Source: Chitinophagales bacterium
Lineage (GTDB): Bacteria; Bacteroidota; Bacteroidia; Chitinophagales; UBA2359
NCBI GenBank assembly: GCA_020636475.1
Contig: JACJXU010000008.1
Location: forward strand, 1-64,000
DNA length: 64,000 nucleotides
Direction: 5' to 3'
In this document: piece after piece, positions 7,362 through 15,976 of the stretch
How positions within the stretch are numbered: the first letter of the stretch is position 1
Layout: each line of letters starts with the position of its first letter
Notes under the pieces: generated by a model
Told to the model about the DNA's origin: nothing
Seen by the model: the letters and a program-made list of their open reading frames with translations, nothing else
Databases searched by the model: none
Program-made: the position numbers and the translations under genes

Positions 7362-8882
7362 CTAAGGAAACAACCTTCCGTAGTAGCGCGGGAAAGGTAT
7401 GGTTTCGCGAATGTGCGGCACATTGGTAAGCCACATAATGAGGCGTTCAAAACCCAAACCAAAACCCGAATGTGGCACCGAACCGTAGCGGCGCAAGTCT
7501 ATGTACCAATTAAATACTTCTTCGGGAAGTTGGTGTTCTTTTATACGTGCCAGCAAAAGGTCTATATCTTCTTCGCGCTGCGAACCGCCCACAATTTCGC
7601 CGAAACCTTCGGGTGCCAAGCAATCCACGCCTTTTACATATTCCGAGTCCTGTTCGTCGCGTTTCATGTAAAATGCTTTTATGGCGGCGGGCCACTTGTA
7701 AACCATTATGGGCGTATTGAACAAACGGGTAATTACAGTTTCGTCCGAACCGCCGAAGTCATCTCCGTGTGTAAAATTGAGTGCCGAGTCAATCCATTGC
7801 GGAATATTGCGCTGCTTTTCTTCCAAATCGCGCAACTCGTTTTTCAAATTATCAACTTTTGCCTGATTGAAGTTTTTAACGCCAGCTTTTACACCCGCTT
7901 GCTGAATAGTAGCTTCGCGTGTACTTATTTCTTCCTTAATATCGCCAATGCGCTGTGCTATTTCGTTGAGGTCGTCCCGCAGTGTTTCGATAGAGTTTTT
8001 GCCGTTTACATCGCGCTCGCCACGCAGTATTTGCACGGCTTCGTCGTAGGTGATACGCGGAAATTTTTTACCAATATTTTCAAAAAGTGCGGTATCTCTT
8101 TCTAATATTTCTAATTCCTGCTTACAGTTTTTATAAGTATCTGTAACAATGTATCGAATAAAATCTTCGATTAAATCCATGTCCATATCCAAGTCGTAAA
8201 AAGCCATTTCGGGTTCTATCATCCAAAACTCCGATAAGTGTCGGCGGGTTTTCGATTTTTCGGCTCTGAAAGTGGGACCGAAAGTATAAACCTTTCCGTG
8301 TGCCATTGCTGCTGCTTCGCCGTAGAGTTGTCCGGTTTGTGCCAAATATGCAGGTTGCCCGTAATAATCCGTTTCAAAAAGGGTAGTAGTGCCTTCGGCA
8401 GCATTTCCGGTAAAAATAGGCGAGTCTATTTGAATAAAGCCGCGCTCGTGGAAAAAAGTATAAATGGCGTATTTCACACTATTGCGAATGCGCATAATTG
8501 CCCACTGCTTGCGCGAGCGCAGCCATAAATGCCTGTTTTCTATTAAAAAATCAACGCCATGTTCTTTGTTAGAAATAGGATAATCAACTGTTTCTTGCAA
8601 AATATTTATTTCCTGTACTTGTATTTCATAGCCCCCTACTTGGCGTTCGTCTTTTATTACTGCGCCACTTAGTTGAAGCGAACTTTCTTGGGTCGCTCTT
8701 TTAGCCGTTTCAAAGGTTTCATTCGATACTTGTTCTTCGCTCACTACACATTGGCAGTATCCGCTGCCATCGCGCAACACCAAAAACACAAGTCCTTTGC
8801 CTGTACGTTTGTTGGCTACCCAGCCCTGAAGGCGTACTGTTTTGCCTTCGTATTGTTCCAAATCTTTGATATTTGTAATCAT
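7362..8882 (-). CDS. asnS: asparaginyl-tRNA synthetase
   Basis: A 506-residue class IIb aminoacyl-tRNA synthetase that charges tRNA-Asn with asparagine in the cytosol. The N-terminal OB-fold anticodon-binding domain spans about residues 15-105 (VRLQGWVANKRTGKGLVFLVLRDG). The catalytic core shows motif 2 (FRAEKSKTRRHLSEFWMIEPE region) and motif 3 (GFGLGFERLIMWL). An insertion of about 80 residues, largely helical and coiled-coil-like (RDDLNEIAQRIGDIKEEIST), interrupts the catalytic domain at roughly 265-350; such an insert is usual in AsnRS of Bacteroidota. The C-terminus IRETIPFPRYYGRLFP is typical and complete. Confidence 0.96.
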   Translation of the reverse strand: MITNIKDLEQYEGKTVRLQGWVANKRTGKGLVFLVLRDGSGYCQCVVSEEQVSNETFETAKRATQESSLQLSGAVIKDERQVGGYEIQVQEINILQETVDYPISNKEHGVDFLIENRHLWLRSRKQWAIMRIRNSVKYAIYTFFHERGFIQIDSPIFTGNAAEGTTTLFETDYYGQPAYLAQTGQLYGEAAAMAHGKVYTFGPTFRAEKSKTRRHLSEFWMIEPEMAFYDLDMDMDLIEDFIRYIVTDTYKNCKQELEILERDTALFENIGKKFPRITYDEAVQILRGERDVNGKNSIETLRDDLNEIAQRIGDIKEEISTREATIQQAGVKAGVKNFNQAKVDNLKNELRDLEEKQRNIPQWIDSALNFTHGDDFGGSDETVITRLFNTPIMVYKWPAAIKAFYMKRDEQDSEYVKGVDCLAPEGFGEIVGGSQREEDIDLLLARIKEHQLPEEVFNWYIDLRRYGSVPHSGFGLGFERLIMWLTNVPHIRETIPFPRYYGRLFP

Positions 8883-9005
8883 AATCTCTTATTCTGTTTT
8901 ACGCCTTTATGGCGAATTGTTTTTAGCTTTTTTTGAAAAAATTCTTAAAAAAAGTGGCTAATTTAGACAAATAATTTATGCTTTTTAGCAAAGATTTATT
9001 TTTTT

Positions 9006-9020
9006 TGGCACTTAATTTGA
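9006..9020 (+). promoter_or_regulatory. sigma-54-like -24/-12 promoter candidate before rpoN
   Basis: TGGCAC at 9006-9011, five bases, then TTGA at 9017-9020. The sigma-54 consensus is TGGCAC-N5-TTGC, so the -24 element and the spacing are perfect and the -12 element differs by one base. It points towards rpoN, about 47 bases before its start codon, which would allow autoregulation. It is a single site by eye; chance occurrence is possible. Confidence 0.35.
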
Positions 9021-9066
9021 TTGACTGATGTTTGATTGATAGACATCACACCTCAATAATAAGACT

Positions 9067-10533
9067 ATGCTTAAACAAAAACTTGGTCAAAAGTTAGTTC
9101 AAAAACTATCACCGCAGCAGATTCAGCTTATGAAATTGTTGCAAATTCCGACTACTTCTTTAGAACAACGTATAAAAGAAGAGTTGGAGGTGAATCCTGC
9201 CTTAGAAGAAGGAGAAACACATGCCGAAGAAGATGATTTGTTTGAAGCCGAAGCCAGAACTGATGATGCCAATGCCGAGCCGGACTTTAGCGAGTATTTG
9301 GATAATGTCAATATTCTCGAAGATTCCTATAAACTCCATACCGGACGACTACGTTCGCAGGAAGAGGAAGAAGAACAAAACCGTTTTTTGCCTATTGAGG
9401 TGAACGAAAGTTTTCACGAATACCTTTCACAGCAACTCTATCTTTTACACCTAAGCGATGATGATCTGAAAATTGCACGCCAATTGGTGGGCAGTATTGA
9501 CGACGACGGATACATTCGCCGTTCGCTTACTGCTATTGAGGACGACTTGGCATTTACACAAGGTATTGAAGTACCCGAAAGTGAATTGGATAGAGTATTA
9601 CACATTATCCAAAATCGTTTTGAGCCTTCCGGCGTAGGTGCGCGTAGCTTGGCAGAGTGCCTTATTTTACAACTCCGCCGCAAACAAAACGGCTGCAATA
9701 AATACATTGATTTAGCCATTTCTATTTTGGAAAATAATTTTGAGGAGTTTTCTAAAAAACATTACGCCAAATTAGAGCGCGCACTACAAATTGACGAAGA
9801 CGAACTTCGTTTGGTTTTAGATGAAATATTAAAACTTAACCCCAAACCGGGAAGTGGTTATTCGGGCGGCGCACAAGTGGAGTATTATATCATTCCAGAT
9901 TTTATCATTTTTAATGATAATGGCGAACTAAAACTAACGCTTAATGCTAAAAATGCACCGGATTTACGCATTAGTTCGTACTATATCGATCTTATGCGCG
10001 CGTATGAACGCAGCCGCGAAAAAGACCGCAAACAACGCGAGGCTTTGATGTTTATAAAACAAAAAATAGATGCCGCAAAATGGTTTATTGACGCTATTCG
10101 CCAACGGCAACAAACCTTGTATCATACCATGAAAGCTATTTTGGATTATCAATATGCCTACTTTTTTACGGGCGACCAAACGCGCCTCAAACCGATGATT
10201 TTAAAAGATATTTCGGATATTACCGGCTTAGATATTTCTACTATTTCGCGTGTGGTAAACAGCAAATATGTGCAAACGGAATACGGTACATTCAAACTCA
10301 AATCATTTTTCTCCGAATCGCTTTCTACCGAAGCTGGCGACGAAGTATCGACTTTAGAAGTAAAAGAAATTCTCCAAAATCTTATTAGCAAAGAAAATAA
10401 GCGCAAACCTCTTTCCGACCAAAAGCTTACCGAAAGTTTGCTCAAACGCGGCTACAATATTGCTCGCCGCACGGTTGCCAAATACCGAGAACAACTCAAT
10501 TTTCCGGTGGCACGCTTACGCAAAGAATTATAA
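9067..10533 (+). CDS. rpoN: RNA polymerase sigma-54 factor
   Basis: A 488-residue sigma-54. Region I at residues 1-50 is Gln- and Leu-rich (LSPQQIQLMKLLQIP, LEQRIKEELEVNPALEE), binding activators and holding the polymerase closed. An acidic linker follows (about 50-90). The core-binding domain is at roughly 110-300. The DNA-binding part has the HTH (LKDISDITGLDISTISRVV) and the diagnostic RpoN box ARRTVAKYR at about 466-474, recognising the -24 element. Sigma-54 transcription needs AAA+ enhancer-binding proteins, none of which is encoded in this window. A sigma-54-like site lies upstream. The gene is monocistronic as far as seen. Confidence 0.97.
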   Translation: MLKQKLGQKLVQKLSPQQIQLMKLLQIPTTSLEQRIKEELEVNPALEEGETHAEEDDLFEAEARTDDANAEPDFSEYLDNVNILEDSYKLHTGRLRSQEEEEEQNRFLPIEVNESFHEYLSQQLYLLHLSDDDLKIARQLVGSIDDDGYIRRSLTAIEDDLAFTQGIEVPESELDRVLHIIQNRFEPSGVGARSLAECLILQLRRKQNGCNKYIDLAISILENNFEEFSKKHYAKLERALQIDEDELRLVLDEILKLNPKPGSGYSGGAQVEYYIIPDFIIFNDNGELKLTLNAKNAPDLRISSYYIDLMRAYERSREKDRKQREALMFIKQKIDAAKWFIDAIRQRQQTLYHTMKAILDYQYAYFFTGDQTRLKPMILKDISDITGLDISTISRVVNSKYVQTEYGTFKLKSFFSESLSTEAGDEVSTLEVKEILQNLISKENKRKPLSDQKLTESLLKRGYNIARRTVAKYREQLNFPVARLRKEL

Positions 10534-10685
10534 TTTTCTCGTCTTTACTACATTTTGCGTTTGAGATAAAAAAGCTACTTTTTCTTAAAAACTCATTTTC
10601 GTTTAATACACAATATAATATGTGCGTGTACCGTGTCACTTGTAAAAGTGATATTATCTTCTTTACGAAAAAATCAACGCAAAAA

Positions 10686-10717
10686 TTTGCATATTTCAAA
10701 AAGATGTACTACCTTTG
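10686..10717 (+). promoter_or_regulatory. consensus Bacteroidota promoter
   Basis: TTTG at 10686-10689 (-33 box), a 20-base spacer and TACCTTTG at 10710-10717 (-7 box TAnnTTTG). Spacing and both boxes fit the published Bacteroidota housekeeping consensus. The transcript would start near 10724, some 390 bases before rtcB. Confidence 0.6.
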
Positions 10718-10758
10718 CAGCGCAATTTTGCATTTTACCCTTTTTAAAACGAAGCACA

Positions 10759-10845
10759 ATGTTGATTTATCAAAATAACATCAAGCTGTCAGGAGCACAA
10801 TTAACTATTGTGGCATTGCTTCGTAGCATCTGCAACGACAAATAA
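10759..10845 (+). CDS. possible 28-residue leader peptide
   Basis: ATG at 10759 to TAA at 10845, opening MLIYQNNIKLSGAQ and ending LLRSICNDK. It is the first open frame after the promoter at 10686-10717 and is embedded in the inverted-repeat region. No homologue is recognised and no ribosome-binding site is evident, as is usual here. It could be a regulatory leader peptide or chance; codon choice is not informative at this length. Low confidence. Confidence 0.2.
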   Translation: MLIYQNNIKLSGAQLTIVALLRSICNDK

Positions 10846-11115
10846 ATCTCATTTTTATTTTCTAAGATAGCTCAAAGTAGCCTTTAGTTACTTCGGCAGG
10901 CTTTGCCTTTTTCACAACACAAAAAGGCGAGGAGAAATATTTTTGCCTAAGGCATATCTATGTCTTTAGGAAAAACATGTCCGCATTTGGTTTTTAACAC
11001 TAAACCGAATATGGTAAGTATAAAAATTAGACCAAAATTTAAATGTACACAAGGCATAAAAACTTACCCAAGCGTAAGGAAAATGTTTTGGCGCAAAAAT
11101 TCAAATTAAACTAAA

Positions 11116-12507
11116 ATGAAAAATAAAATAAGAGGTAAAGACCTGATAAAAATAGGTTTTCCACAAAACAATAGCGTAAACATAGCTTTGGGCTACATTA
11201 ATCGCTATCGCAAAAAAGAAAGCAAAGAACGCGTACTGGCAGAAGTAAAAGCGGTATTGTCGGAGCCACAAAAGTTTCTCGAAGATACGCTTTGGGGCAA
11301 AGTGGCAGAAGCACTGACCAAACCCGTAGAAGTACAAATGCACAAACTAATGAATACACGTGCTCCGTTCAGTATTTACGGTGAAAACGAAATAGACGAG
11401 CAAGCGAAATTTCAACTGTACGATGCCCTAAAATTGCCTATTTCGGTACAAGGTGCCTTAATGCCAGACGCACATACTGGCTACGGCTTGCCTATTGGCG
11501 GCGTTTTGGCTACCAACAATGCGGTGATACCTTATGGCGTAGGCGTGGATATTGGTTGTAGAATGAGTCTTTCGGTTTTTCCGATAGAAAGTAGTTTTAT
11601 AAAAGCCCAGCAACAAAAATTAGAAAATATCTTGAAAGAACATACCAAATTTGGTATGAGCGAAACGCATAAATCCAAAAGCGACCACGAGATTTTTTCG
11701 AGACCTGAGTTTAATGAAATACTTTTTCTACGACCGCTCAAAGACAAAGCCTACAAACAACTCGGCACTTCGGGTGGTGGCAATCATTTTGTGGAATTTG
11801 GTAGTGTAACTATTGCCGATGCCCAAAACGAATGGAAACTGCCACCGGGCGAATATTTAGGACTTTTGTCGCATAGTGGTTCGCGTGGTTTGGGTGCTAA
11901 TATTGCAAAACATTACACCCACTTAGCCATGAAACAAACACCACTTCCCAAGCAAGTGCAGCATTTAGCTTGGCTGGATTTGGCTACGCACGATGGACAA
12001 GAATACTGGCAAGCAATGAACTTAGCCGGCGATTACGCCAAAGCCTGCCACGACGATATTCACCAAAGAATAGCCAAACTTTTAGCAACAAAAGCGGTGA
12101 TAAAAATAGAAAACCACCACAATTTTGCTTGGAAAGTACAGCTAAACGGGCATGAATGTATTGTACATCGCAAAGGTGCTACACCCGCCGCAAAAGGCGA
12201 ATTAGGCATTATTCCCGGCTCTATGACGGCTCCCGGATTTATTGTGCGCGGCTTGGGCAATGCCGACAGTTTACAGTCGGCTTCGCATGGTGCAGGGCGC
12301 GTTTTTTCCCGAAGACAATGCAAGGACTCTTTTACCCAAAGCGATATAAAAAAGCAACTAAAATTGCACGATGTATCGCTTATTGGTGGAAATGTAGATG
12401 AAGCTCCTATGGCGTACAAAGACATAGAAAAAGTAATGAAAAACCAACAGGAGTTAGTAGAAATTGTAGGGAAATTTGTTCCCAAAATTGTAAGAATGGA
12501 TAGCTAA
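11116..12507 (+). CDS. rtcB: RNA-splicing ligase RtcB
   Basis: A 463-residue GTP- and Mn2+-dependent RNA ligase that joins 2',3'-cyclic-phosphate (or 3'-phosphate) ends to 5'-OH ends. All hallmark segments are visible: PDAHTGYGLPIGGV (117-130), Asp145 and Cys148 in GVGVDIGCRM (metal ligands), GGGNHFVEFG (220-229), His253 in HSGSRGLG, the NHHN segment at about 333-336 and the guanylylated His391 in SASHGAGR. It is followed 12 bases later by prfH, the arrangement known for ribosome or tRNA damage-repair operons. It is preceded by a long structured leader. RtcB here is more likely stress repair than tRNA splicing, as no intron-containing tRNA is expected (inference). Confidence 0.96.
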   Translation: MKNKIRGKDLIKIGFPQNNSVNIALGYINRYRKKESKERVLAEVKAVLSEPQKFLEDTLWGKVAEALTKPVEVQMHKLMNTRAPFSIYGENEIDEQAKFQLYDALKLPISVQGALMPDAHTGYGLPIGGVLATNNAVIPYGVGVDIGCRMSLSVFPIESSFIKAQQQKLENILKEHTKFGMSETHKSKSDHEIFSRPEFNEILFLRPLKDKAYKQLGTSGGGNHFVEFGSVTIADAQNEWKLPPGEYLGLLSHSGSRGLGANIAKHYTHLAMKQTPLPKQVQHLAWLDLATHDGQEYWQAMNLAGDYAKACHDDIHQRIAKLLATKAVIKIENHHNFAWKVQLNGHECIVHRKGATPAAKGELGIIPGSMTAPGFIVRGLGNADSLQSASHGAGRVFSRRQCKDSFTQSDIKKQLKLHDVSLIGGNVDEAPMAYKDIEKVMKNQQELVEIVGKFVPKIVRMDS

Positions 12508-12519
12508 AATTTTAACAAA

Positions 12520-13221
12520 ATGAACACAACCAAAACAATACAAATCACCTCGGGTAGAGGTCCCGCAGAATGTTGCTGGGTAGTAGCGCAAGTATTGAAA
12601 TACTTTTTGGCCGCTGCTCGCGAAAATGGATTCTCGGCTAATGTTATTCATCGCGAAGAAGGCATAGAAAACGGCACGTTGGTTTCTGCTATTTTGGCTA
12701 TTGACGGACAGCAGCCGGAAGTTTTTTTACAAGATTGGCTCGGAACTATTCAATGGATTGGGCAAAGTAGCTTTAGGAAATTTCACAAAAGAAAAAATTG
12801 GTTTGTGGGAATAAACGAAATTCATCTCGCCGAAATTATTGCCGATATCCAAGACAATGACTTGAAATACGAAACCTCGCGCGCAAGTGGTGCCGGAGGA
12901 CAACACGTAAACAAAGTGGAAACCGCCGTGAGGCTTATTCATTTGCCAACGGGCGTTTCCGTTACGTGTTCCGACAGTCGCTCGCAGTTACAAAACAAAA
13001 AGAAAGCCAAAGAGCGACTCATTCAGGCATTGAAAGTTAGAGACTGGGAAATAAAAAAAGAAGAAGCCCGCAATAATTGGCAAAACCACAGCGAACTCGA
13101 AAGGGGCAAGCCTATTAAAGTTTTTACGGGTTCCGATTTCAAGTACAAACACACCGACAAATCCTACAAAAGCAAACGGCAACAACTCAAAAAAGATTTA
13201 CAAAATCAAAATTGGGATTAA
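12520..13221 (+). CDS. prfH: peptide chain release factor homologue PrfH
   Basis: A 233-residue class-I release-factor-like protein. The peptidyl-hydrolysis loop is intact: [13 protein letters not shown], with GGQ at 126-128, followed by the helical basic tail ([37 protein letters not shown]). It lacks the N-terminal domain and the canonical stop-codon reader of RF1/RF2, as expected for PrfH. In enterobacteria the RtcB2-PrfH pair has been shown to act on ribosomes cleaved in the 16S decoding centre: PrfH frees the stalled peptide and RtcB reseals the rRNA. The same role is inferred here from adjacency and motifs. An intrinsic terminator follows at 13260. Confidence 0.93.
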   Translation: MNTTKTIQITSGRGPAECCWVVAQVLKYFLAAARENGFSANVIHREEGIENGTLVSAILAIDGQQPEVFLQDWLGTIQWIGQSSFRKFHKRKNWFVGINEIHLAEIIADIQDNDLKYETSRASGAGGQHVNKVETAVRLIHLPTGVSVTCSDSRSQLQNKKKAKERLIQALKVRDWEIKKEEARNNWQNHSELERGKPIKVFTGSDFKYKHTDKSYKSKRQQLKKDLQNQNWD

Positions 13222-13259
13222 TTCCGTTGAGATTATAAAATTATCGTATTATTTTAGCA

Positions 13260-13291
13260 AAAGTATTGTTCTTCGGAGCAATACTTTTTTT
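13260..13291 (+). terminator. intrinsic terminator of rtcB-prfH
   Basis: A perfect 9-bp stem (AAAGTATTG at 13260-13268 with CAATACTTT at 13279-13287), a 10-base loop containing TTCGG, and a T-run to 13291. It lies 38 bases after the prfH stop codon. Confidence 0.85.
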
Positions 13292-13326
13292 ATTTTTCAA
13301 AAAAATGCCGTTATTTTAGCAGCACT

Positions 13327-15147
13327 ATGCTTCAAGAAGCGAACAAACTCCTCAAACAGTATTTCGGTTACGACACTTTTCGCCCGTTGCAGGCGGAAGT
13401 AATTTCTGTTGTTTTGGCAGGAAACGATGCCTTAGTGCTAATGCCTACGGGTGGTGGAAAATCCTTGTGTTTTCAAATTCCTGCTTTAGTAAAAGAAGGC
13501 ACAGCCATAGTTGTTTCGCCGCTAATTTCACTCATGAAAGACCAAGTGGACAGTCTTTTGCAAAATGGTATTGCAGCAGCTTTTCTAAACAGTTCTCAAG
13601 CCTTAGAAGAACAATACGTCATTGAACAAAAAGTGCTTGCAGGAGCCATAAAAATACTCTATGTTTCGCCCGAAAGGGCAGTGAGCGAAGCTTTTTTTCA
13701 GTTTTTATCACACATTAATGTTTCTCTGTTTGCCATTGACGAAGCGCATTGTATTTCGGCTTGGGGACACGACTTCCGACCCGAATATGCCCAACTTCAA
13801 TTCATTAAAAAACAATATCCCGAAGCACCTCTTTTGGCATTGACCGCGACTGCCGATAAGCTCACACGTGCCGACATTTTACAGCAACTCGACTTAGAAA
13901 ACGCCCGAATTTTTATTGATTCGTTTAATCGTGCAAACCTTTCGCTGCAAGTAGAGCAAGGACGCAATCGCTTTCAAAAATTGCTTCAATTTATTCAAAA
14001 ACACCCCAAGCAGTCGGGAATTGTCTATTGTCTTAGCCGCAAAACTTGCGAGTCTTTGGCTGCCAAATTAGATAAAAAAGGCATTGCGGCAGCGTTTTAT
14101 CACGCGGGCATGTCGGCACAAGAGCGCGAACTCATTCAAAACAATTTTATTCGCGACCAAATTCCAATTATTTGCGCCACAGTAGCGTTTGGTATGGGCA
14201 TCGACAAATCGAATGTACGCTGGGTGGTACACTACAATTTACCCAAGAATATTGAAAGTTTTTACCAAGAAATAGGACGCGCCGGACGCGATGGACTTCC
14301 TTCGGATACACTTCTTTTTTACAGCTACGCCGATGTAGTACAATGGCGCGAAATGATAAACAACACCAGCGCGCAGCCCGAAGTACAACTCACGCGTTTG
14401 GAGCGTATGCAACATTACGCCGAAGCGGCTATTTGCAGAAGGCAGATTTTGTTACAATATTTTAATGAAACCTTAGCCGAGCCTTGCAATAACTGCGATG
14501 TCTGTAAAAATCCGCCTGAAATTTTTGACGGCACTATTTTAGCTCAAAAAATTTTATCGGCAGTGGCGCGCACCAACCAAACGGCAAATATTCAAATGGT
14601 GGTAGATATATTGCGCGCTTCGGCGAAAAAAGAACTTATTGCCCGCAATTTTCATACGCTAAAAACTTATGGCGTAGGGCGCGACATTGCTACTGCCGAT
14701 TGGTTTTGGTATATCGAACAACTTTTGCAAAAAGGATTTTTGGATATTGCTTACCAAGAGCATAATAACCTAAAACTTACGCCTAAATCTATTGCTTTTT
14801 TGCAAGAAAAACAACAAATGCCCTTAGTGTCGGCAGAAGTAGGTAAAAGTGTGGAACAAGAAACTACCGCTACGCCCAGCCAACGCCTGCGCCAGGAAAC
14901 AACTGGCGTACGCGATGCGCTTTTTGAAAAACTGCGACTGTTGCGCAAAGATATTGCCGACGAAAACAATGTGCCACCATATATTATTTTTAACGATAAA
15001 ACTTTAGAACAAATGGCTGCCACGCGACCACTTAGCGAAGAAGAAATGAGCGAATTGTCGGGAGTAGGAGAGTACAAACTACAAAAATATGGCAAGCGTT
15101 TTATCAAACTTATTTTGCAACACATTTACGAAGAAAATAAAAAATAG
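13327..15147 (+). CDS. recQ: ATP-dependent DNA helicase RecQ
   Basis: A 606-residue 3'-5' superfamily 2 helicase for recombination and fork repair. Motif 0 (YFGYDTFRPLQ), Walker A MPTGGGKS (39-46), Walker B/DEAH at 138-141 (AIDEAHCISAWGHDFRP) and the arginine-finger region (QEIGRAGRDG) are all present. The RecQ-Ct zinc-binding segment has its cysteines in a C-x15+-C-x2-C-x2-C pattern (ICRRQILLQ to EPCNNCDVC), followed by a winged helix. A C-terminal HRDC domain occupies about 525-600 (LRLLRKDIADENNVPPYIIF). Full length for the family. It follows the rtcB-prfH terminator, so transcription is probably separate. Confidence 0.96.
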   Translation: MLQEANKLLKQYFGYDTFRPLQAEVISVVLAGNDALVLMPTGGGKSLCFQIPALVKEGTAIVVSPLISLMKDQVDSLLQNGIAAAFLNSSQALEEQYVIEQKVLAGAIKILYVSPERAVSEAFFQFLSHINVSLFAIDEAHCISAWGHDFRPEYAQLQFIKKQYPEAPLLALTATADKLTRADILQQLDLENARIFIDSFNRANLSLQVEQGRNRFQKLLQFIQKHPKQSGIVYCLSRKTCESLAAKLDKKGIAAAFYHAGMSAQERELIQNNFIRDQIPIICATVAFGMGIDKSNVRWVVHYNLPKNIESFYQEIGRAGRDGLPSDTLLFYSYADVVQWREMINNTSAQPEVQLTRLERMQHYAEAAICRRQILLQYFNETLAEPCNNCDVCKNPPEIFDGTILAQKILSAVARTNQTANIQMVVDILRASAKKELIARNFHTLKTYGVGRDIATADWFWYIEQLLQKGFLDIAYQEHNNLKLTPKSIAFLQEKQQMPLVSAEVGKSVEQETTATPSQRLRQETTGVRDALFEKLRLLRKDIADENNVPPYIIFNDKTLEQMAATRPLSEEEMSELSGVGEYKLQKYGKRFIKLILQHIYEENKK

Positions 15148-15167
15148 GCTCTTTGCGCCGTCTTTTT

Positions 15168-15175
15168 TATCTTTG
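15168..15175 (+). promoter_or_regulatory. -7 box upstream of lolA leader
   Basis: TATCTTTG matches TAnnTTTG. It lies 20 bases after the recQ stop codon and about 120 before lolA. An intrinsic terminator (15243-15268) sits between this promoter and lolA, so a transcript from it would either be a short RNA of about 85 bases or be subject to attenuation. No good -33 box at the usual spacing is seen. Confidence 0.4.
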
Positions 15176-15242
15176 CAAGCCAATTGAAATGTGTGTTTAA
15201 ACTTTTCATTTGATTATTTATCCAAATGACATTTTTAGCTTG

Positions 15243-15268
15243 AGCAGTTTCCCGATACTGCTTTTTTT
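15243..15268 (+). terminator. intrinsic terminator between recQ and lolA
   Basis: Stem AGCAGT (15243-15248) with ACTGCT (15257-15262), an 8-base loop and a run of seven T through 15268. It lies 28 bases before the lolA start codon and downstream of a -7 box at 15168. It may end recQ transcripts or act as an attenuator. Confidence 0.75.
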
Positions 15269-15295
15269 GATTTAATAACAAGAAGTATTATTTTT

Positions 15296-15946
15296 ATGAA
15301 ACTACATTTGTTTGTATTAGCGATTGCATTTTTGGGTATAAATATGCCTGCCATTTATGCACAATATGACCCCGAAGCACGTAAAATTTTAGACGGCGTT
15401 AGCGAAAAATACGAGGGTTTTTCGAGTATAGAAGCCGATTTTGTGATGGAAATTTCCAATCCAGATGCAGGTATTAGCGATAAACAAAGCGGAAAATTGT
15501 ATTTGAGTGGTAAAAAATATCGTATTGAAACCAAAGAGATTGACCGTATTTCGGACGGTAACGCTATTTGGACTATTTTTAAAAATGATGAGGAAGTGCA
15601 AGTTACTGCTTACGACGATGAAGACAACGAACTTACGCCGGCACAACTTTTCAGTATTTACCAAGAAGGTTATAAATACGTTATCAACAATCGCTATACA
15701 AAAGATGGTTTTTCGTTTGTAGAAATAGACCTCACGCCCGAAGACCGAAGCGTTGCTTATTTTAAAATAAGAATAACCATCAACGAAAAAACGAAGGTGA
15801 TAACCAGTGCCAATTTTTTCAGTAAAAACGGTACGCAGGTTACGTACGAGTTACAAAAATTTACACCCAATACCCAAAGTTCGGCGAGTATCTTTTCCTT
15901 TAATGCAAATAATTACAGAGGATTTGACGTAATAGATTTACGATAG
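15296..15946 (+). CDS. LolA-like outer-membrane lipoprotein carrier protein
   Basis: A 216-residue protein with a signal peptide (MKLHLFVLAIAFLG, cleavage near IYAQ). The mature part has the LolA half-barrel pattern: DPEARKILDGVSEKYEGFSSIEADF, then KQSGKLYLSGKKYRI, GNAIWTIFKNDEEVQV and an amphipathic remainder. LolA ferries lipoproteins across the periplasm from LolCDE to the outer membrane; Bacteroidota usually have several LolA-like paralogues, so the exact cargo is uncertain. The start is clear because the signal peptide begins there. Confidence 0.85.
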   Translation: MKLHLFVLAIAFLGINMPAIYAQYDPEARKILDGVSEKYEGFSSIEADFVMEISNPDAGISDKQSGKLYLSGKKYRIETKEIDRISDGNAIWTIFKNDEEVQVTAYDDEDNELTPAQLFSIYQEGYKYVINNRYTKDGFSFVEIDLTPEDRSVAYFKIRITINEKTKVITSANFFSKNGTQVTYELQKFTPNTQSSASIFSFNANNYRGFDVIDLR

Positions 15947-15976
15947 CTAAGTGGCTTTTTATAATTTTTTAGGTAC

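Larger units (their letters stand above)
10534..11115 (+). other. 582-base gene-poor region: structured leader of rtcB-prfH
   Basis: The region holds a consensus Bacteroidota promoter (10686-10717) followed by about 390 bases rich in inverted repeats up to rtcB. Those seen are CACAAT/ATTGTG (10797-10813), AGCCT/AGGCT (about 10879-10902), GCCTTTTT/AAAAAGGC (10905-10912 with 10921-10928), TTTTT-g-CCTAA with TTAGGAAAAA (10940-10975), GGTTT/AAACC flanked by CAT/ATG (10984-11013), and GGTAAGT/ACTTACC (11013-11019 with 11062-11068). No clear intrinsic terminator is present. A 28-codon open frame sits near the start. This may be a long regulatory 5' UTR or a separate small RNA; nothing resembles a known riboswitch to me. 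The part before the promoter (10534-10685) shows nothing else. Confidence 0.4.

Noticed and set aside
10905..10928. Hairpin GCCTTTTT/AAAAAGGC as an intrinsic terminator
   Set aside because: No T-run follows it on the + strand, and the sequence after it is purine-rich.
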